Shown: positions 16,902 to 24,364 of the stretch, in pieces
Numbering within the stretch: the stretch's first letter is position 1
Layout: the number at the start of each line of letters is the position of its first letter
Made by a program: the position numbers and the translations under genes
The notes under the pieces: model-generated
Told to the model about the DNA's origin: nothing
Database searches by the model: none
Seen by the model: only the letters and a program-made list of their open reading frames with translations
Source: Sphingopyxis sp.
Lineage (GTDB): Bacteria; Pseudomonadota; Alphaproteobacteria; Sphingomonadales; Sphingomonadaceae
Length of the DNA: 32,917 nt
Assembly (NCBI RefSeq): GCF_016463645.1
Contig: NZ_JAEMQX010000035.1
Span: 1 to 32,917, forward strand
Direction: 5' to 3'

Positions 16902-17645
16902 ATGCCGACGATCGACGCCGCCCACGCCTTCGAGCTTGAATTCGCGCGTGCAAAGACCCGAGCCGAGCTTGCCGATCTGCTTCGTGAGGCCTGCGCCTTG
17001 ATGGGCTGCGCCTGGTTCGCGCTCAGTCACCATCTGGATTTTCTCGCCGCGCCCGACAAAGGCGTGCGCGTTCACAATTATCCGGAGGAATGGGCCTATT
17101 GGTTCGATCAAAACCGGCTTGGGCCATCGGATCCGGTGCACCGGGCGAGCCAGCGCAGCAGGGCCGGCTTTCTCTGGCATGATATGCGTCGCTACGACGC
17201 GCCGCGCCCGGGCGACGAAACCATCCTCGCTGAGGCCGAGCGCCATGGTATTGGCGACGGGCTGACGGTGCCCGCCCATATTCCGGGTGATGCCCATGGT
17301 TCGGTGTCCTTTGCATGGCGGCCGGGATGTGCTGCCGAACCCGATGCGCTGCAATTTGCCCGCATGATCGGCGGTGCCGCCTTCGAAGCGGCGGACAGCA
17401 TCGCCAATCCTGACCGCATGCATATTGGTCCGCGTCTGACCAACCGGCAGCGGCAATGTCTCATCCGGGCCGCCCAAGGCAATCCGATCTGGCGGATCGG
17501 ACGCCATCTCGATCTGTCGCCCGACACCGTGCGCGAGCATCTGCGCAACGCCCGGCTACGCTATGGCGCCAATGGCGGCATCATGCTCACGGTGCGGGCG
17601 CTTTACGATGGCGACATCAGCTTCGTCGACATCGCTCGTCGGTAA
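16902..17645 (+). CDS. luxR: LuxR-type quorum-sensing transcription factor
   Basis: A 247-residue two-domain regulator. The autoinducer-binding domain spans about 15-165 and keeps typical positions: Tyr60, Trp64 and Tyr66 in NYPEEWAYW, Asp77-Pro78 in SDPV, Trp92, and the glycine turn in GIGDGLTVP. The LuxR helix-turn-helix spans about 177-235, with LTNRQRQCL, IGRHLDLSPDTVREHLRNA and YG. It probably binds the acyl-homoserine lactone made by the adjacent LuxI and controls luxI and perhaps the lasso genes (inference). The ATG at 16902 gives a normal family length; an open frame upstream runs into the DUF2493 gene and is not used. It lies 85 bases upstream of luxI on the same strand. Confidence 0.92.
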   Translation: MPTIDAAHAFELEFARAKTRAELADLLREACALMGCAWFALSHHLDFLAAPDKGVRVHNYPEEWAYWFDQNRLGPSDPVHRASQRSRAGFLWHDMRRYDAPRPGDETILAEAERHGIGDGLTVPAHIPGDAHGSVSFAWRPGCAAEPDALQFARMIGGAAFEAADSIANPDRMHIGPRLTNRQRQCLIRAAQGNPIWRIGRHLDLSPDTVREHLRNARLRYGANGGIMLTVRALYDGDISFVDIARR

Positions 17646-17703
17646 AAAAAACGCCGACACCCCCCTATCATGCTATGGTGTGACCGAAAAAAGCGGTTCA
17701 ATT

Positions 17704-17730
17704 GGATCGCCTCTTTGAAAGGAGGCGTCC
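17704..17730 (+). promoter_or_regulatory. Hairpin that buries the luxI ribosome-binding site
   Basis: The luxI Shine-Dalgarno AAGGAGG (17719-17725) lies in the 3' arm of a hairpin. CGCCTCTT (17708-17715), loop TGAA and AGGAGGCG (17720-17727) form eight pairs including one G-U. Three more pairs, GGA with TCC, form across a bulged T and bring the stem to base 17730, right against the GTG start codon. Translation should be limited until the stem opens. What opens it is not visible. Confidence 0.6.
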
Positions 17731-18345
17731 GTGTTGCTTATCATCGATCACCAGAACCGCGCGAGCGAACATCGAGCCCTTCGCTCCATGTTCGAGGCGC
17801 GAAAGCGCGTCTTCATCGATCTACTCAAATGGGATATTCCGGCGCTCGCGGGCCGTTTCGAGCTCGACCATTTCGACGATGTCGATGCGACTTATCTTAT
17901 CGTGACCGATGCCGATGGCGAACATCTTGCCTCGGCGCGGCTGCTTCTCACTACGCGGCCGGCGCTTCTCGACAGCCTTTTCCCCGAGCTCGTCGACGGA
18001 CCGGTGCCGCAGGGAGCGGACGTTCTAGAAATCACTCGCTTCTGTCTTTCGCCGGGGATTGGCGCGCGGCAGCGGAGAGTCGCGCGCGATTCGCTTCTGG
18101 TGGGTCTCGCCGAATTCGCGTTCGCCAATGGAATACGGATTTATACCGGCGTCGCCGAACTTGCCTGGTTTCGGCAGGTCGAGCGCTTCGGTTGGGACTG
18201 CCAGCCGCTGGGACCGCCGCGGCTGCACGGTGGCGAGGCGCTGGTGGCGCTTCGCATCGACATCGACGGTTCGACCATCTCGCGGCTCGCGGCGGCGGGC
18301 ATCATCAGCAAGGCGGTCGCGGTTTCCGCGGCGCGCGCAGCGTGA
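17731..18345 (+). CDS. luxI: LuxI-type acyl-homoserine lactone synthase
   Basis: A 204-residue autoinducer synthase that joins S-adenosylmethionine and an acyl carrier protein- or CoA-bound acyl chain to make an acyl-homoserine lactone. The LuxI invariant positions are all present: Arg24, Phe28 and Trp34 in FEARKRVFIDLLKW, the acidic Asp46 and Asp49, Arg70 in SARLL, and Glu100 with Arg103 in LEITRF. The GTG start is preceded by a very strong AAAGGAGG, itself held in a hairpin. The phytanoyl-dioxygenase-like gene starts ten bases after the stop with its own GGAGG. Acyl-chain length cannot be predicted reliably from the sequence. Confidence 0.94.
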   Translation: MLLIIDHQNRASEHRALRSMFEARKRVFIDLLKWDIPALAGRFELDHFDDVDATYLIVTDADGEHLASARLLLTTRPALLDSLFPELVDGPVPQGADVLEITRFCLSPGIGARQRRVARDSLLVGLAEFAFANGIRIYTGVAELAWFRQVERFGWDCQPLGPPRLHGGEALVALRIDIDGSTISRLAAAGIISKAVAVSAARAA

Positions 18346-18355
18346 GGAGGCCGAA

Positions 18356-19261
18356 ATGTTGGTTCATCCGGACTTGGCGGGACGGCCCGCCCACCATTCA
18401 ACCGCGGGACGTGAGCTGCTCCAGCAGGGCTATACCATCCTGCGCGGCGCGGCACCCGCTTCGCTGATCTGCGGTGTGGCGCACGACCTCGAACCGCGGT
18501 TCGCCGCGACGCCATATTGCGAGGGCGGCTTTTACGGCGAGCGCACAAAGCGCTTCGGCCGCTTGCTCATCCGCTCGCCGCTTATGGGAGAGCTCGTGAT
18601 GCACAGGGAGATCCTCGATCTCGCCGAACTTGCGCTCGGCAACTGGTGCGAGCGGATCCAGCTCAACCTCAGCCAGGCCATCGAGCTCCATCCCGGCGCG
18701 CTGCCCCAGTTTCCGCACCGCGACCAAGATATGTGGCAAGGCTCGCTCGGCGAGGTCGAATATCTCATCAACGTGATGTGGCCGCTCACGCCCTTCACCG
18801 AGGACAATGGCGCGACGATCATCTGGCCGCGAAGTCATGGCGTCGAGGCGCTGGTCGAGGAACCGAAGGAAACGCCGATTGTCGCCACGGCAGACCCGGG
18901 CGATGCGATCGTCTTCCTCGGATCGACGTTGCACGGCGCGGGCGGCAACCGCACTCTAGAAGTCAGGCGTGGGATCATCATCAGCTACTGTCTTGGCTGG
19001 CTCAAGCCCTACGAGAACCAGTGGCTCGCCTATCCGCCCGATGTGGCAAAGGATTTTCCGTCCGATCTCGCTTCCCTCGCGGGCTATGCTCAGCACCGAC
19101 CCAATCTGGGGAATTTTGAGGGACAATGCCCCTCGGTCCTGTTCGGCGGATATCCGGCCGAACCTCTGGCTGCTATCGATGCTCTTCGTCCCGATCAGGA
19201 CGCGTTGCTTGCAGACTATGTGACGGCTCAACGCGAGGGTGGCCAGGACCTCGCGGCATGA
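18356..19261 (+). CDS. Phytanoyl-CoA dioxygenase (PhyH) family Fe(II)/2-oxoglutarate oxygenase
   Basis: A 301-residue non-haem iron oxygenase of the PhyH family, which hydroxylates acyl chains or small molecules using 2-oxoglutarate. The iron facial triad is visible: H121-x-D123 in PHRDQDMW and His193 in TLHGAGGNRT. Arg199 is suited to bind 2-oxoglutarate. The double-stranded beta-helix core is about 100-215. TGAGGAGG precedes the ATG at 18356, and the luxI stop falls within that motif. The last four bases overlap the GntR start. PhyH-like genes beside luxI have been noted in sphingomonads (recalled, not checked), so it may modify the AHL side chain; acting on the lasso peptide is an alternative. 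Confidence 0.88.
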   Translation: MLVHPDLAGRPAHHSTAGRELLQQGYTILRGAAPASLICGVAHDLEPRFAATPYCEGGFYGERTKRFGRLLIRSPLMGELVMHREILDLAELALGNWCERIQLNLSQAIELHPGALPQFPHRDQDMWQGSLGEVEYLINVMWPLTPFTEDNGATIIWPRSHGVEALVEEPKETPIVATADPGDAIVFLGSTLHGAGGNRTLEVRRGIIISYCLGWLKPYENQWLAYPPDVAKDFPSDLASLAGYAQHRPNLGNFEGQCPSVLFGGYPAEPLAAIDALRPDQDALLADYVTAQREGGQDLAA

Positions 19262-19881
19262 ACGCGGGCTCGACCATGGAGCGGGTCTATCTCGACCTGA
19301 AGGCCAGGATTGTCGGCGGGGCCTATCCGCCCGGCACGCGCCTCGACCCGTTCCACCTTGCGAAGCGGCTCGCGGCCAGTCCAACGCCCGTGCGCGAGGC
19401 GCTCCACCGCCTGTCGGGTGAGCGCATTGTCGATAGCTGGCACCAGGAGGGCTTTCGCCAGCCGATCTTCGCCGAGTCCGATCTTTGCGATCTCTATCTT
19501 TGGTCCGGCGCACTACTCGGGCTCGCACTTCGCGATCCGGCACTGCAACAGTCGGAGAGCGCACCATTGCTTCCGACGATGGAAGTCGAGGACTATTCGG
19601 CGCGAGTCGCGCGACTGTACCGAGCCATCGCTCTCCTCAATGGCAATCGCGAGATTCGCTTCGCAATCGCCAATATGATCGAGCGAAGCGAGTTTTTCCG
19701 CGCAGCCGAGGCGCGCACCGACCCCGTCGCCAGTGAGGAACTCGCCTCGATGGAGACGGCCTTTCTGCGGGAACGCTGGGCCGATCTTCGCAGGAAAAGC
19801 GCGGCTTTTCACCGCAGACGCGTAGCTCGGGCCGGACGGGTCGCCGCCGAGCTCCGGCCCCGGTCGCAAACAATCGAATGA
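19258..19881 (+). CDS. GntR family transcription regulator (FadR-like)
   Basis: A 207-residue regulator with an N-terminal winged helix at about 7-70 (VYLDLKARIVGGAYPPGTRLDPFHLAKRLAASPTPVREALHRL, here quoted in overview: the PPGTRL and PTPVREAL signatures are the key residues). The C-terminal part is helical, as in the FCD group, but shorter and without an obvious set of metal-binding histidines, so the ligand is unclear. Its ATG overlaps the PhyH-like stop (ATGA), so it is the third gene of the luxI operon. It is followed after 94 bases by the lasso precursor, making that promoter region a likely target (inference). Confidence 0.85.
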   Translation: MNAGSTMERVYLDLKARIVGGAYPPGTRLDPFHLAKRLAASPTPVREALHRLSGERIVDSWHQEGFRQPIFAESDLCDLYLWSGALLGLALRDPALQQSESAPLLPTMEVEDYSARVARLYRAIALLNGNREIRFAIANMIERSEFFRAAEARTDPVASEELASMETAFLRERWADLRRKSAAFHRRRVARAGRVAAELRPRSQTIE

Positions 19882-19936
19882 TATTCTTCGGATCGGGAAA
19901 GCACATAAATTCTATTTTTTACAAGGGCGTAAGATC

Positions 19937-19963
19937 ATGCCGCCGCAATCCCGCGGCATTTTT
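19937..19963 (+). terminator. Terminator-like hairpin directly before the lasso precursor ribosome site
   Basis: ATGCCGC (19937-19943) and GCGGCAT (19953-19959) form a perfect 7-bp stem with a 9-base loop, followed by a T run at 19959-19963. GGAGGT, the ribosome site of the precursor gene, starts at 19964. It may end luxI operon transcripts or act as an attenuator in the precursor leader. The remaining 55 bases back to the GntR stop are AT-rich and may hold the precursor promoter. Confidence 0.6.
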
Positions 19964-19975
19964 GGAGGTAGCGAC

Positions 19976-20098
19976 ATGAACCGCGAAACCAATGACATCG
20001 TCGAACTGGGCTCGGTGAGCACCGAAACCGCCGGCGACTTCGGTCCGCCCGTCGAAATCGGCGGCAAGGACCTGCAGAACGGCATCAGCCTCGACTGA
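19976..20098 (+). CDS. Lasso peptide precursor (40 residues, predicted 21-residue core)
   Basis: The ATG is preceded by TTTGGAGGT with good spacing. The product has a 19-residue leader ending STETA and a 21-residue core beginning GDFGPPVE and ending NGISLD. Thr at leader position -2 is the conserved recognition residue of lasso precursors. Gly1 is the required core start, and Glu8 is the only acidic residue at positions 7-9, giving a predicted eight-membered Gly1-Glu8 isopeptide ring. The C-terminal GI-x-x-D resembles known astexin and sphingopyxin cores (recalled). The hand-calculated monoisotopic mass after loss of one water is 2109.04 Da. No aromatic residue follows the ring, so the plug residues are unclear. 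The core sequence does not match any lasso peptide I remember. Confidence 0.9.
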   Translation: MNRETNDIVELGSVSTETAGDFGPPVEIGGKDLQNGISLD

Positions 20099-20106
20099 AC
20101 CGTCGG

Positions 20107-20138
20107 TTCGGGTGTCGGCGTTCGCGCCGGCACCCGGA
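20107..20138 (+). promoter_or_regulatory. 14-bp UUCG hairpin between lasso precursor and B gene
   Basis: Bases 20107-20120 pair with 20125-20138 (14 pairs, two of them G-U) around a TTCG tetraloop, an exceptionally stable RNA hairpin. No T run follows, so it is not a standard terminator. In RiPP operons such hairpins can protect the precursor message and lower expression of the enzymes downstream; that role here is inference. The B gene ribosome site GAGGAGGG follows at 20141. Confidence 0.7.
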
Positions 20139-20154
20139 TCGAGGAGGGATATCT

Positions 20155-20805
20155 ATGGGATGGAAATTGGCCCCGGGCGTTGGCTTCTGTCACGCCGGCG
20201 ACGACCTCATCTTTCTCGACGTTCGGCGCGATCGCTATCTTCAGCTCCGCGGCGAACGGCGCGCGGCGTTCGAGCGGCTCTGCGCGCGCGAGGCGAACGA
20301 CAGCGACGCGATGGCGGGCCTGATCGACACCGGTCTTTTCGCGCGCAGCGAAGTCGCCACCGCGATCGACCCGATCGAGGTCGAGGTCCCGACCGCGGAT
20401 CTCGCCACGGCACCCATCCCGCCAACGCGCCTCGCGTTGATCGCGGCCGCCGCGCGGTCGCTCTATTGGGCGCGCAAGGCGCTCGGTCCCAAGCGTCTTG
20501 CCGCTACCCTCGACGGATTTGCGGCGGCGAAACGGGCAGGGACAGGGGAGGTCGACGACCCGGGTCTCGCTGCGCTGACATCGGCCTATGGCGAAGCCCG
20601 CCGATGGATTCCGGTCGCGCCACGCTGCCTGATCGATGCGCTCGCGCTTTATCGCCTATCTCTGCGGAAAGGCCTGGCACCGACCCTGATTTTCGGAGTG
20701 CGCACCAATCCTTTTGCCGCCCATTGCTGGCTCCAGTCGCATTCGGCCGTTCTGACGGGAACCGCCGAGGAAGCGCATAATTATCGCCCGGTGCTCGCCA
20801 TATGA
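20155..20805 (+). CDS. Lasso peptide B protein (leader binding plus transglutaminase-like peptidase)
   Basis: A 216-residue maturation protease that recognises the leader and removes it. Residues 1-65 resemble the PqqD-like recognition element (DDLIFLDVRRDRYLQLRGE). Residues 95-216 resemble the B2 cysteine peptidase, with Cys158 in VAPRCLIDALALYRL and His190 in NPFAAHCWLQ. The two parts are fused, as in proteobacterial lasso systems, whereas actinobacteria often split them. The third, acidic member of the triad normally follows HxW by several residues; here the segment reads SHSAVLTG with no acidic residue until Glu205, which is unusual. The ATG follows GAGGAGGG. The stop overlaps the C gene start by four bases. 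Confidence 0.88.
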   Translation: MGWKLAPGVGFCHAGDDLIFLDVRRDRYLQLRGERRAAFERLCAREANDSDAMAGLIDTGLFARSEVATAIDPIEVEVPTADLATAPIPPTRLALIAAAARSLYWARKALGPKRLAATLDGFAAAKRAGTGEVDDPGLAALTSAYGEARRWIPVAPRCLIDALALYRLSLRKGLAPTLIFGVRTNPFAAHCWLQSHSAVLTGTAEEAHNYRPVLAI

Positions 20806-22493
20806 TGGACCGCGGCATCCTCGGGATAGCGGGTGCGCCGGGGCTCGAGACCGCGGTGGCACAGCTCGCAGCCGATCATGGTCTTGACGGCATCGGCAAA
20901 CTCGACGGTCTCACGCTTTACGCCAGCGCTGGTCTGAAGCGTTCGCGATTGTCGACGTCCAACGTCATTCTCGGCGACTATTTCTCGGACGATTCCTTCA
21001 GTGTCGATTGGGGCAATTTCCTTACATTCTCTGCGGGGCCCGGAAAGCCGGTCGAAATCAGCCGCGCCCCGTTGACCGGCCTGCCGCTCTATTGGTGCCG
21101 CACGGGTGGCGGATTGCTGCTCTTCTCGCATCTCGAACTGCTGAGGGGGCTCGAAATCGAAACTGGCGTCGACGTCGATTTCCTCCGCCACCTTCTCGCC
21201 TACAGCAACCATCGAACCGCGCGGACAGGCCTCGCGGGCGTAGAGGAATTGCTCCCGGGAACGCGGCTCGCCTTCGATGGCCATGTCACGCAGGTCAAGT
21301 CGATCTGGTCGCCATGGCCGCATGCCGGCAGGCAGATTTATGACCGTGACGCGGTTCCGCTTCTCGATATTACCATCCGGAAATGTGTCTCGGTCTGGGC
21401 GAACGAGCGCCAGCAGATCATGCTCGAGCTCTCGGGCGGCCTCGACAGTTCGATCGTCGCCGCGGCGCTTGCTGCCGGGGACCATGGTTTCGCCGCCGCG
21501 ACGATTGCCACGGTCAGCCCCGACGGCGACGAACGCCGCTATGCGCGCGCCGTGGCCGAACGCTGCGGCGCCGCGCTTTCCGAATATGTGCATGACGACA
21601 GCGAGCTCGATTTGGCCGCCGGTCCGCAGTTCATATCGCCGCGTCCGGCGACCTACGGGGTGCTTGCCGGAATCGATGCGGCGCTCGGCGCCGCGACGGC
21701 GCAGCTCCCGGGCGCCAGCATCTTCACAGGGATCGGCGGCGACAATGTCTTCGCCATCACCCGCTCGATCCTCCCGGTGATCGATGCGTTCAAGGTTCGC
21801 GAGCCGATCAGGCGGCCCGCCGCCGCGCTTCGCGATTGCGCGCGGCTCTGCGACGTCACCATCTGGCACGCCGCTCGCGCGGTCTACCGCCACTGGCGCC
21901 GGCCGCCGCCAACGGGCTGGCCGCGCGAGGATGAATATTGCTGTCGTTCGGTGCTGCACGACGCACCCTTGCCGCACCCCTGGGACCATGGGGGCGAGGG
22001 CATTCCACCCGGAAAGATAAGGCACGTCCAATCGATCCAGCGCATCCTCGATTTTCTCGACCGTCCCGGACGCTGGTATGGCCGCGACGTCGTCGCGCCG
22101 CTGCTGTCGCAACCGGTGGTCGAGCTCTGCCTGTCGATCCCTGGCTGGCAGTGGGTCGCTGGCGGCCGCGATCGCGCCGCCGCACGCGAGGCCTTCGCGT
22201 CGCGCCTCCCGGATTTCGTCGTCTGGCGCCGCAACAAGGGGCGGCTCGAAACGCTCTGCGCCAAGGCCTTTATCGAGCAGCGCGCGAGATTGCGTCCTAT
22301 TCTTCTGGAGGGCCGCCTAGTCCGCGAGGGGCTGCTCGATCGCGAGCGGATCGAAGCCTATCTCGCGCGCGAGCGCCTCGCCGGCGATTATGATTATTTC
22401 CGTTTGCTTGAGCTCGCCGATATCGAACTCTGGATCGCGTCGACCGAAGGCTTCGGCCGCGTGCCGGCGAGCCTCGCCCAGCGGGCATATTGA
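20802..22493 (+). CDS. Lasso peptide C protein (asparagine synthetase-like lactam cyclase)
   Basis: A 563-residue ATP-dependent enzyme that adenylates the Glu8 side chain and closes the ring with the Gly1 amine. The N-terminal half (1-185) has the glutaminase fold but lacks the catalytic Cys2, as expected because no glutamine is hydrolysed. The synthetase domain carries the pyrophosphate motif SGGLDSS at 211-217, then FTGIGGDNVF and a C-terminal RRNKGRLE segment. It starts at an ATG inside the B stop (ATGA). Its last 100 bases lie on the opposite strand of the isopeptidase 3' end, and both proteins appear to use this stretch. Confidence 0.92.
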   Translation: MMDRGILGIAGAPGLETAVAQLAADHGLDGIGKLDGLTLYASAGLKRSRLSTSNVILGDYFSDDSFSVDWGNFLTFSAGPGKPVEISRAPLTGLPLYWCRTGGGLLLFSHLELLRGLEIETGVDVDFLRHLLAYSNHRTARTGLAGVEELLPGTRLAFDGHVTQVKSIWSPWPHAGRQIYDRDAVPLLDITIRKCVSVWANERQQIMLELSGGLDSSIVAAALAAGDHGFAAATIATVSPDGDERRYARAVAERCGAALSEYVHDDSELDLAAGPQFISPRPATYGVLAGIDAALGAATAQLPGASIFTGIGGDNVFAITRSILPVIDAFKVREPIRRPAAALRDCARLCDVTIWHAARAVYRHWRRPPPTGWPREDEYCCRSVLHDAPLPHPWDHGGEGIPPGKIRHVQSIQRILDFLDRPGRWYGRDVVAPLLSQPVVELCLSIPGWQWVAGGRDRAAAREAFASRLPDFVVWRRNKGRLETLCAKAFIEQRARLRPILLEGRLVREGLLDRERIEAYLARERLAGDYDYFRLLELADIELWIASTEGFGRVPASLAQRAY

Positions 22494-24364
22494 TCGGCCT
22501 TGCTCGGATCGGCGTCGGTATGGCCTTGCAGCCAGTAGCGGAACCAATCGAGGTTGCGCTGGTAGACCGCGTGCTTCTGCCGCGGCTCGACCTTGATGTG
22601 CGGTGCGAAGGAGAAGACATGCAGCTCGCCCTTGCCCGCCACGGTCAGCCGTGCCTGCAGCTCGGGCGATTGCCGCGCCTCCTGTTCTGGCAGTTGCATC
22701 AGCACCGGAGCGTCGATGCGGTCGACCTGAAGCGATGGCGAACGGCGGCGCCAATCCGCAAGGTCGGTGTCGGGCGGGCCGAGCCCCCAGACCTTCTCGA
22801 GATTCTGTCGGAAGAACTCGCGGCCTGCGCCGGCGTTGAACCAATAATAGGCCGGTTCGGCCTGGACGGAGGCGATCGACACCGCCTTCAGAAGCTTGCT
22901 GTGCGTCGCGGTCCACATCGCGACTTCGCTCCCGAAACTGAGGCCGCCCATCCCCACTCGCCCGGGGTCGGCGATCCCGCGACGGTCGAGCTCGGCAATC
23001 GCGGCGCGCACCGCGGCGAGCCCGAGGTCGTAACGCGCCTCGCCGGTCGCATTGGATGTCGGCAGCTGGTTGATGCACAGCGCCGCGATGCCGCTTCGTG
23101 CGAGGGCGCGCAGCGGCCACTCATTACCGAGGCCTCCGCGCAAATAGCCCGCGCAGCGATAGTAAGTGATGAAGAGCGGCAGCCGTCCGGGGATCTTCGG
23201 GCGGACGAGCCAGCCCGACGCACGGCTGCCGCCCACCCGCCACTCGACCGCCTCGGTGAGAAGATCGTCGCGGTCGGGAACATCGTTCGGCTTGTCGAGG
23301 ATTTGTGTTCCGCCGTCGGCAAGCGCGATGCGCAGGAGATGCGGCGGCGTCGCCGCGCTTTCCGCCACGCAGAAAAGTGCCGCGCGCGTTCCGGCGCAGG
23401 GCGCATTTTCGCCGCCGCCGCCGAGCAGGCCCTCGGTCGTCAGCAAAGGTCGAAGACCTACCGCGGGATCCCAGAGCAGCGCATTCTGGCGGATGCGCCG
23501 GTCGCGCGTCATAAGGCCGAAGCGCCCGTCGCCGAGCGCGACGTGGGCCCACAATCTGGTGCCGCTATCGCTGTCGCAGCGTGCGGCCGTGGCACAGATG
23601 CTTTGAGCCACGGCCGCGTGCTCTGCCGCTTGGGGTAACGCCGACTGCGCTGCTGTCAGCAGCGCAGCCTCTTCGGCGGTGGCGAGGCGATCCTCGCCGG
23701 TTGCGATAAGGCGTGCCTGGATCCGGCGCGGCATCTTGGCGAGCAAAGCTTCGCGGTCGAACCAGTCGCCGTTGAGCCGTTGGCTCGCCGGTCGACCTGC
23801 GATTATCGCGCCGCGGAACAGCGTCTGGGCGAGGTCAACGCGCCCGTCGACGAGAATGCCATCGTCGCGTTCGGCCTCCTCGGCGCGTTCGATCGCCGCG
23901 CGCGACGGGCCGGTTTCATAGATGAGGGAGCCGGCGGCGCTGACCGCGAAGCGTTCGATATCCGCGTCGCCGATCAGATAGGGTGCGAAGGCGCCATCGG
24001 GGCGGCCTTCCCACAATCCCGCCGCGCCTCTGATCATCGCGCGGACATAGAAGCGCTCGCTATCGGGCGCCCATTGGGCCGCGCCCGGTTCGACGAGGCC
24101 GGTGCCGTTCCAGCTCGCTGGACCGCCATCCCCAAGAAAGCGCGGCGGAGAAGTCCCATCGCCCGCCACGATATACCAGCCGGTCTCGATGCGCCCGCTC
24201 ACAGTCGACGGGCGCTCGCGGCGGTAAAGCAGCCAGCGCCCGTCGGGAGAGGCCGCGAGCCCCGAGAAATCGGTCATCTCGACTAGCTCGCGGGGACTGG
24301 TCTGGGCAAGCGCCGGCGACGCGGCCGCAAGGAGCGACGTCGCCCAGACAAGCTTCTTCACCAT
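22394..24364 (-). CDS. Lasso peptide isopeptidase (prolyl oligopeptidase-like, AtxE type)
   Basis: A 656-residue exported serine hydrolase. The signal peptide is MVKK followed by a hydrophobic core ending in SPALA, with cleavage before QTSP. Residues 30-380 fit the beta-propeller (SGLAASPDGRWLLYRRE). The C-terminal alpha/beta hydrolase domain has the nucleophile elbow GGLSFG with Ser476, and a late His598 in RQKHAVYQRNLDWFRYWLQG. The position next to a lasso ABC set and a TonB receptor identifies it with the isopeptidases that cut the ring bond of imported lasso peptides of the astexin/sphingopyxin group. Its ATG overlaps the receptor stop by seven bases. The acidic triad residue could not be assigned with certainty. 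Confidence 0.9.
   Translation of the reverse strand: MVKKLVWATSLLAAASPALAQTSPRELVEMTDFSGLAASPDGRWLLYRRERPSTVSGRIETGWYIVAGDGTSPPRFLGDGGPASWNGTGLVEPGAAQWAPDSERFYVRAMIRGAAGLWEGRPDGAFAPYLIGDADIERFAVSAAGSLIYETGPSRAAIERAEEAERDDGILVDGRVDLAQTLFRGAIIAGRPASQRLNGDWFDREALLAKMPRRIQARLIATGEDRLATAEEAALLTAAQSALPQAAEHAAVAQSICATAARCDSDSGTRLWAHVALGDGRFGLMTRDRRIRQNALLWDPAVGLRPLLTTEGLLGGGGENAPCAGTRAALFCVAESAATPPHLLRIALADGGTQILDKPNDVPDRDDLLTEAVEWRVGGSRASGWLVRPKIPGRLPLFITYYRCAGYLRGGLGNEWPLRALARSGIAALCINQLPTSNATGEARYDLGLAAVRAAIAELDRRGIADPGRVGMGGLSFGSEVAMWTATHSKLLKAVSIASVQAEPAYYWFNAGAGREFFRQNLEKVWGLGPPDTDLADWRRRSPSLQVDRIDAPVLMQLPEQEARQSPELQARLTVAGKGELHVFSFAPHIKVEPRQKHAVYQRNLDWFRYWLQGHTDADPSKADQYARWARLAGTRPKPSVDAIQSSISASSSKRK

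Noticed and set aside
17663..17688. Lux-box-like dyad before luxI around CCCTATCATGCTATGG
   Set aside because: Only about six of eight central positions pair, and it does not fit the CTG-N10-CAG form; too weak to list as a LuxR site.
20099..20154. A second lasso precursor after the first
   Set aside because: No start codon with a leader-like peptide and Thr-x-Gly pattern; the space is occupied by the UUCG hairpin and the B ribosome site.
20802..22493. Genuine asparagine synthetase
   Set aside because: The N-terminal catalytic Cys2 is absent and the gene is coupled to a lasso B gene, so it is the lasso cyclase.
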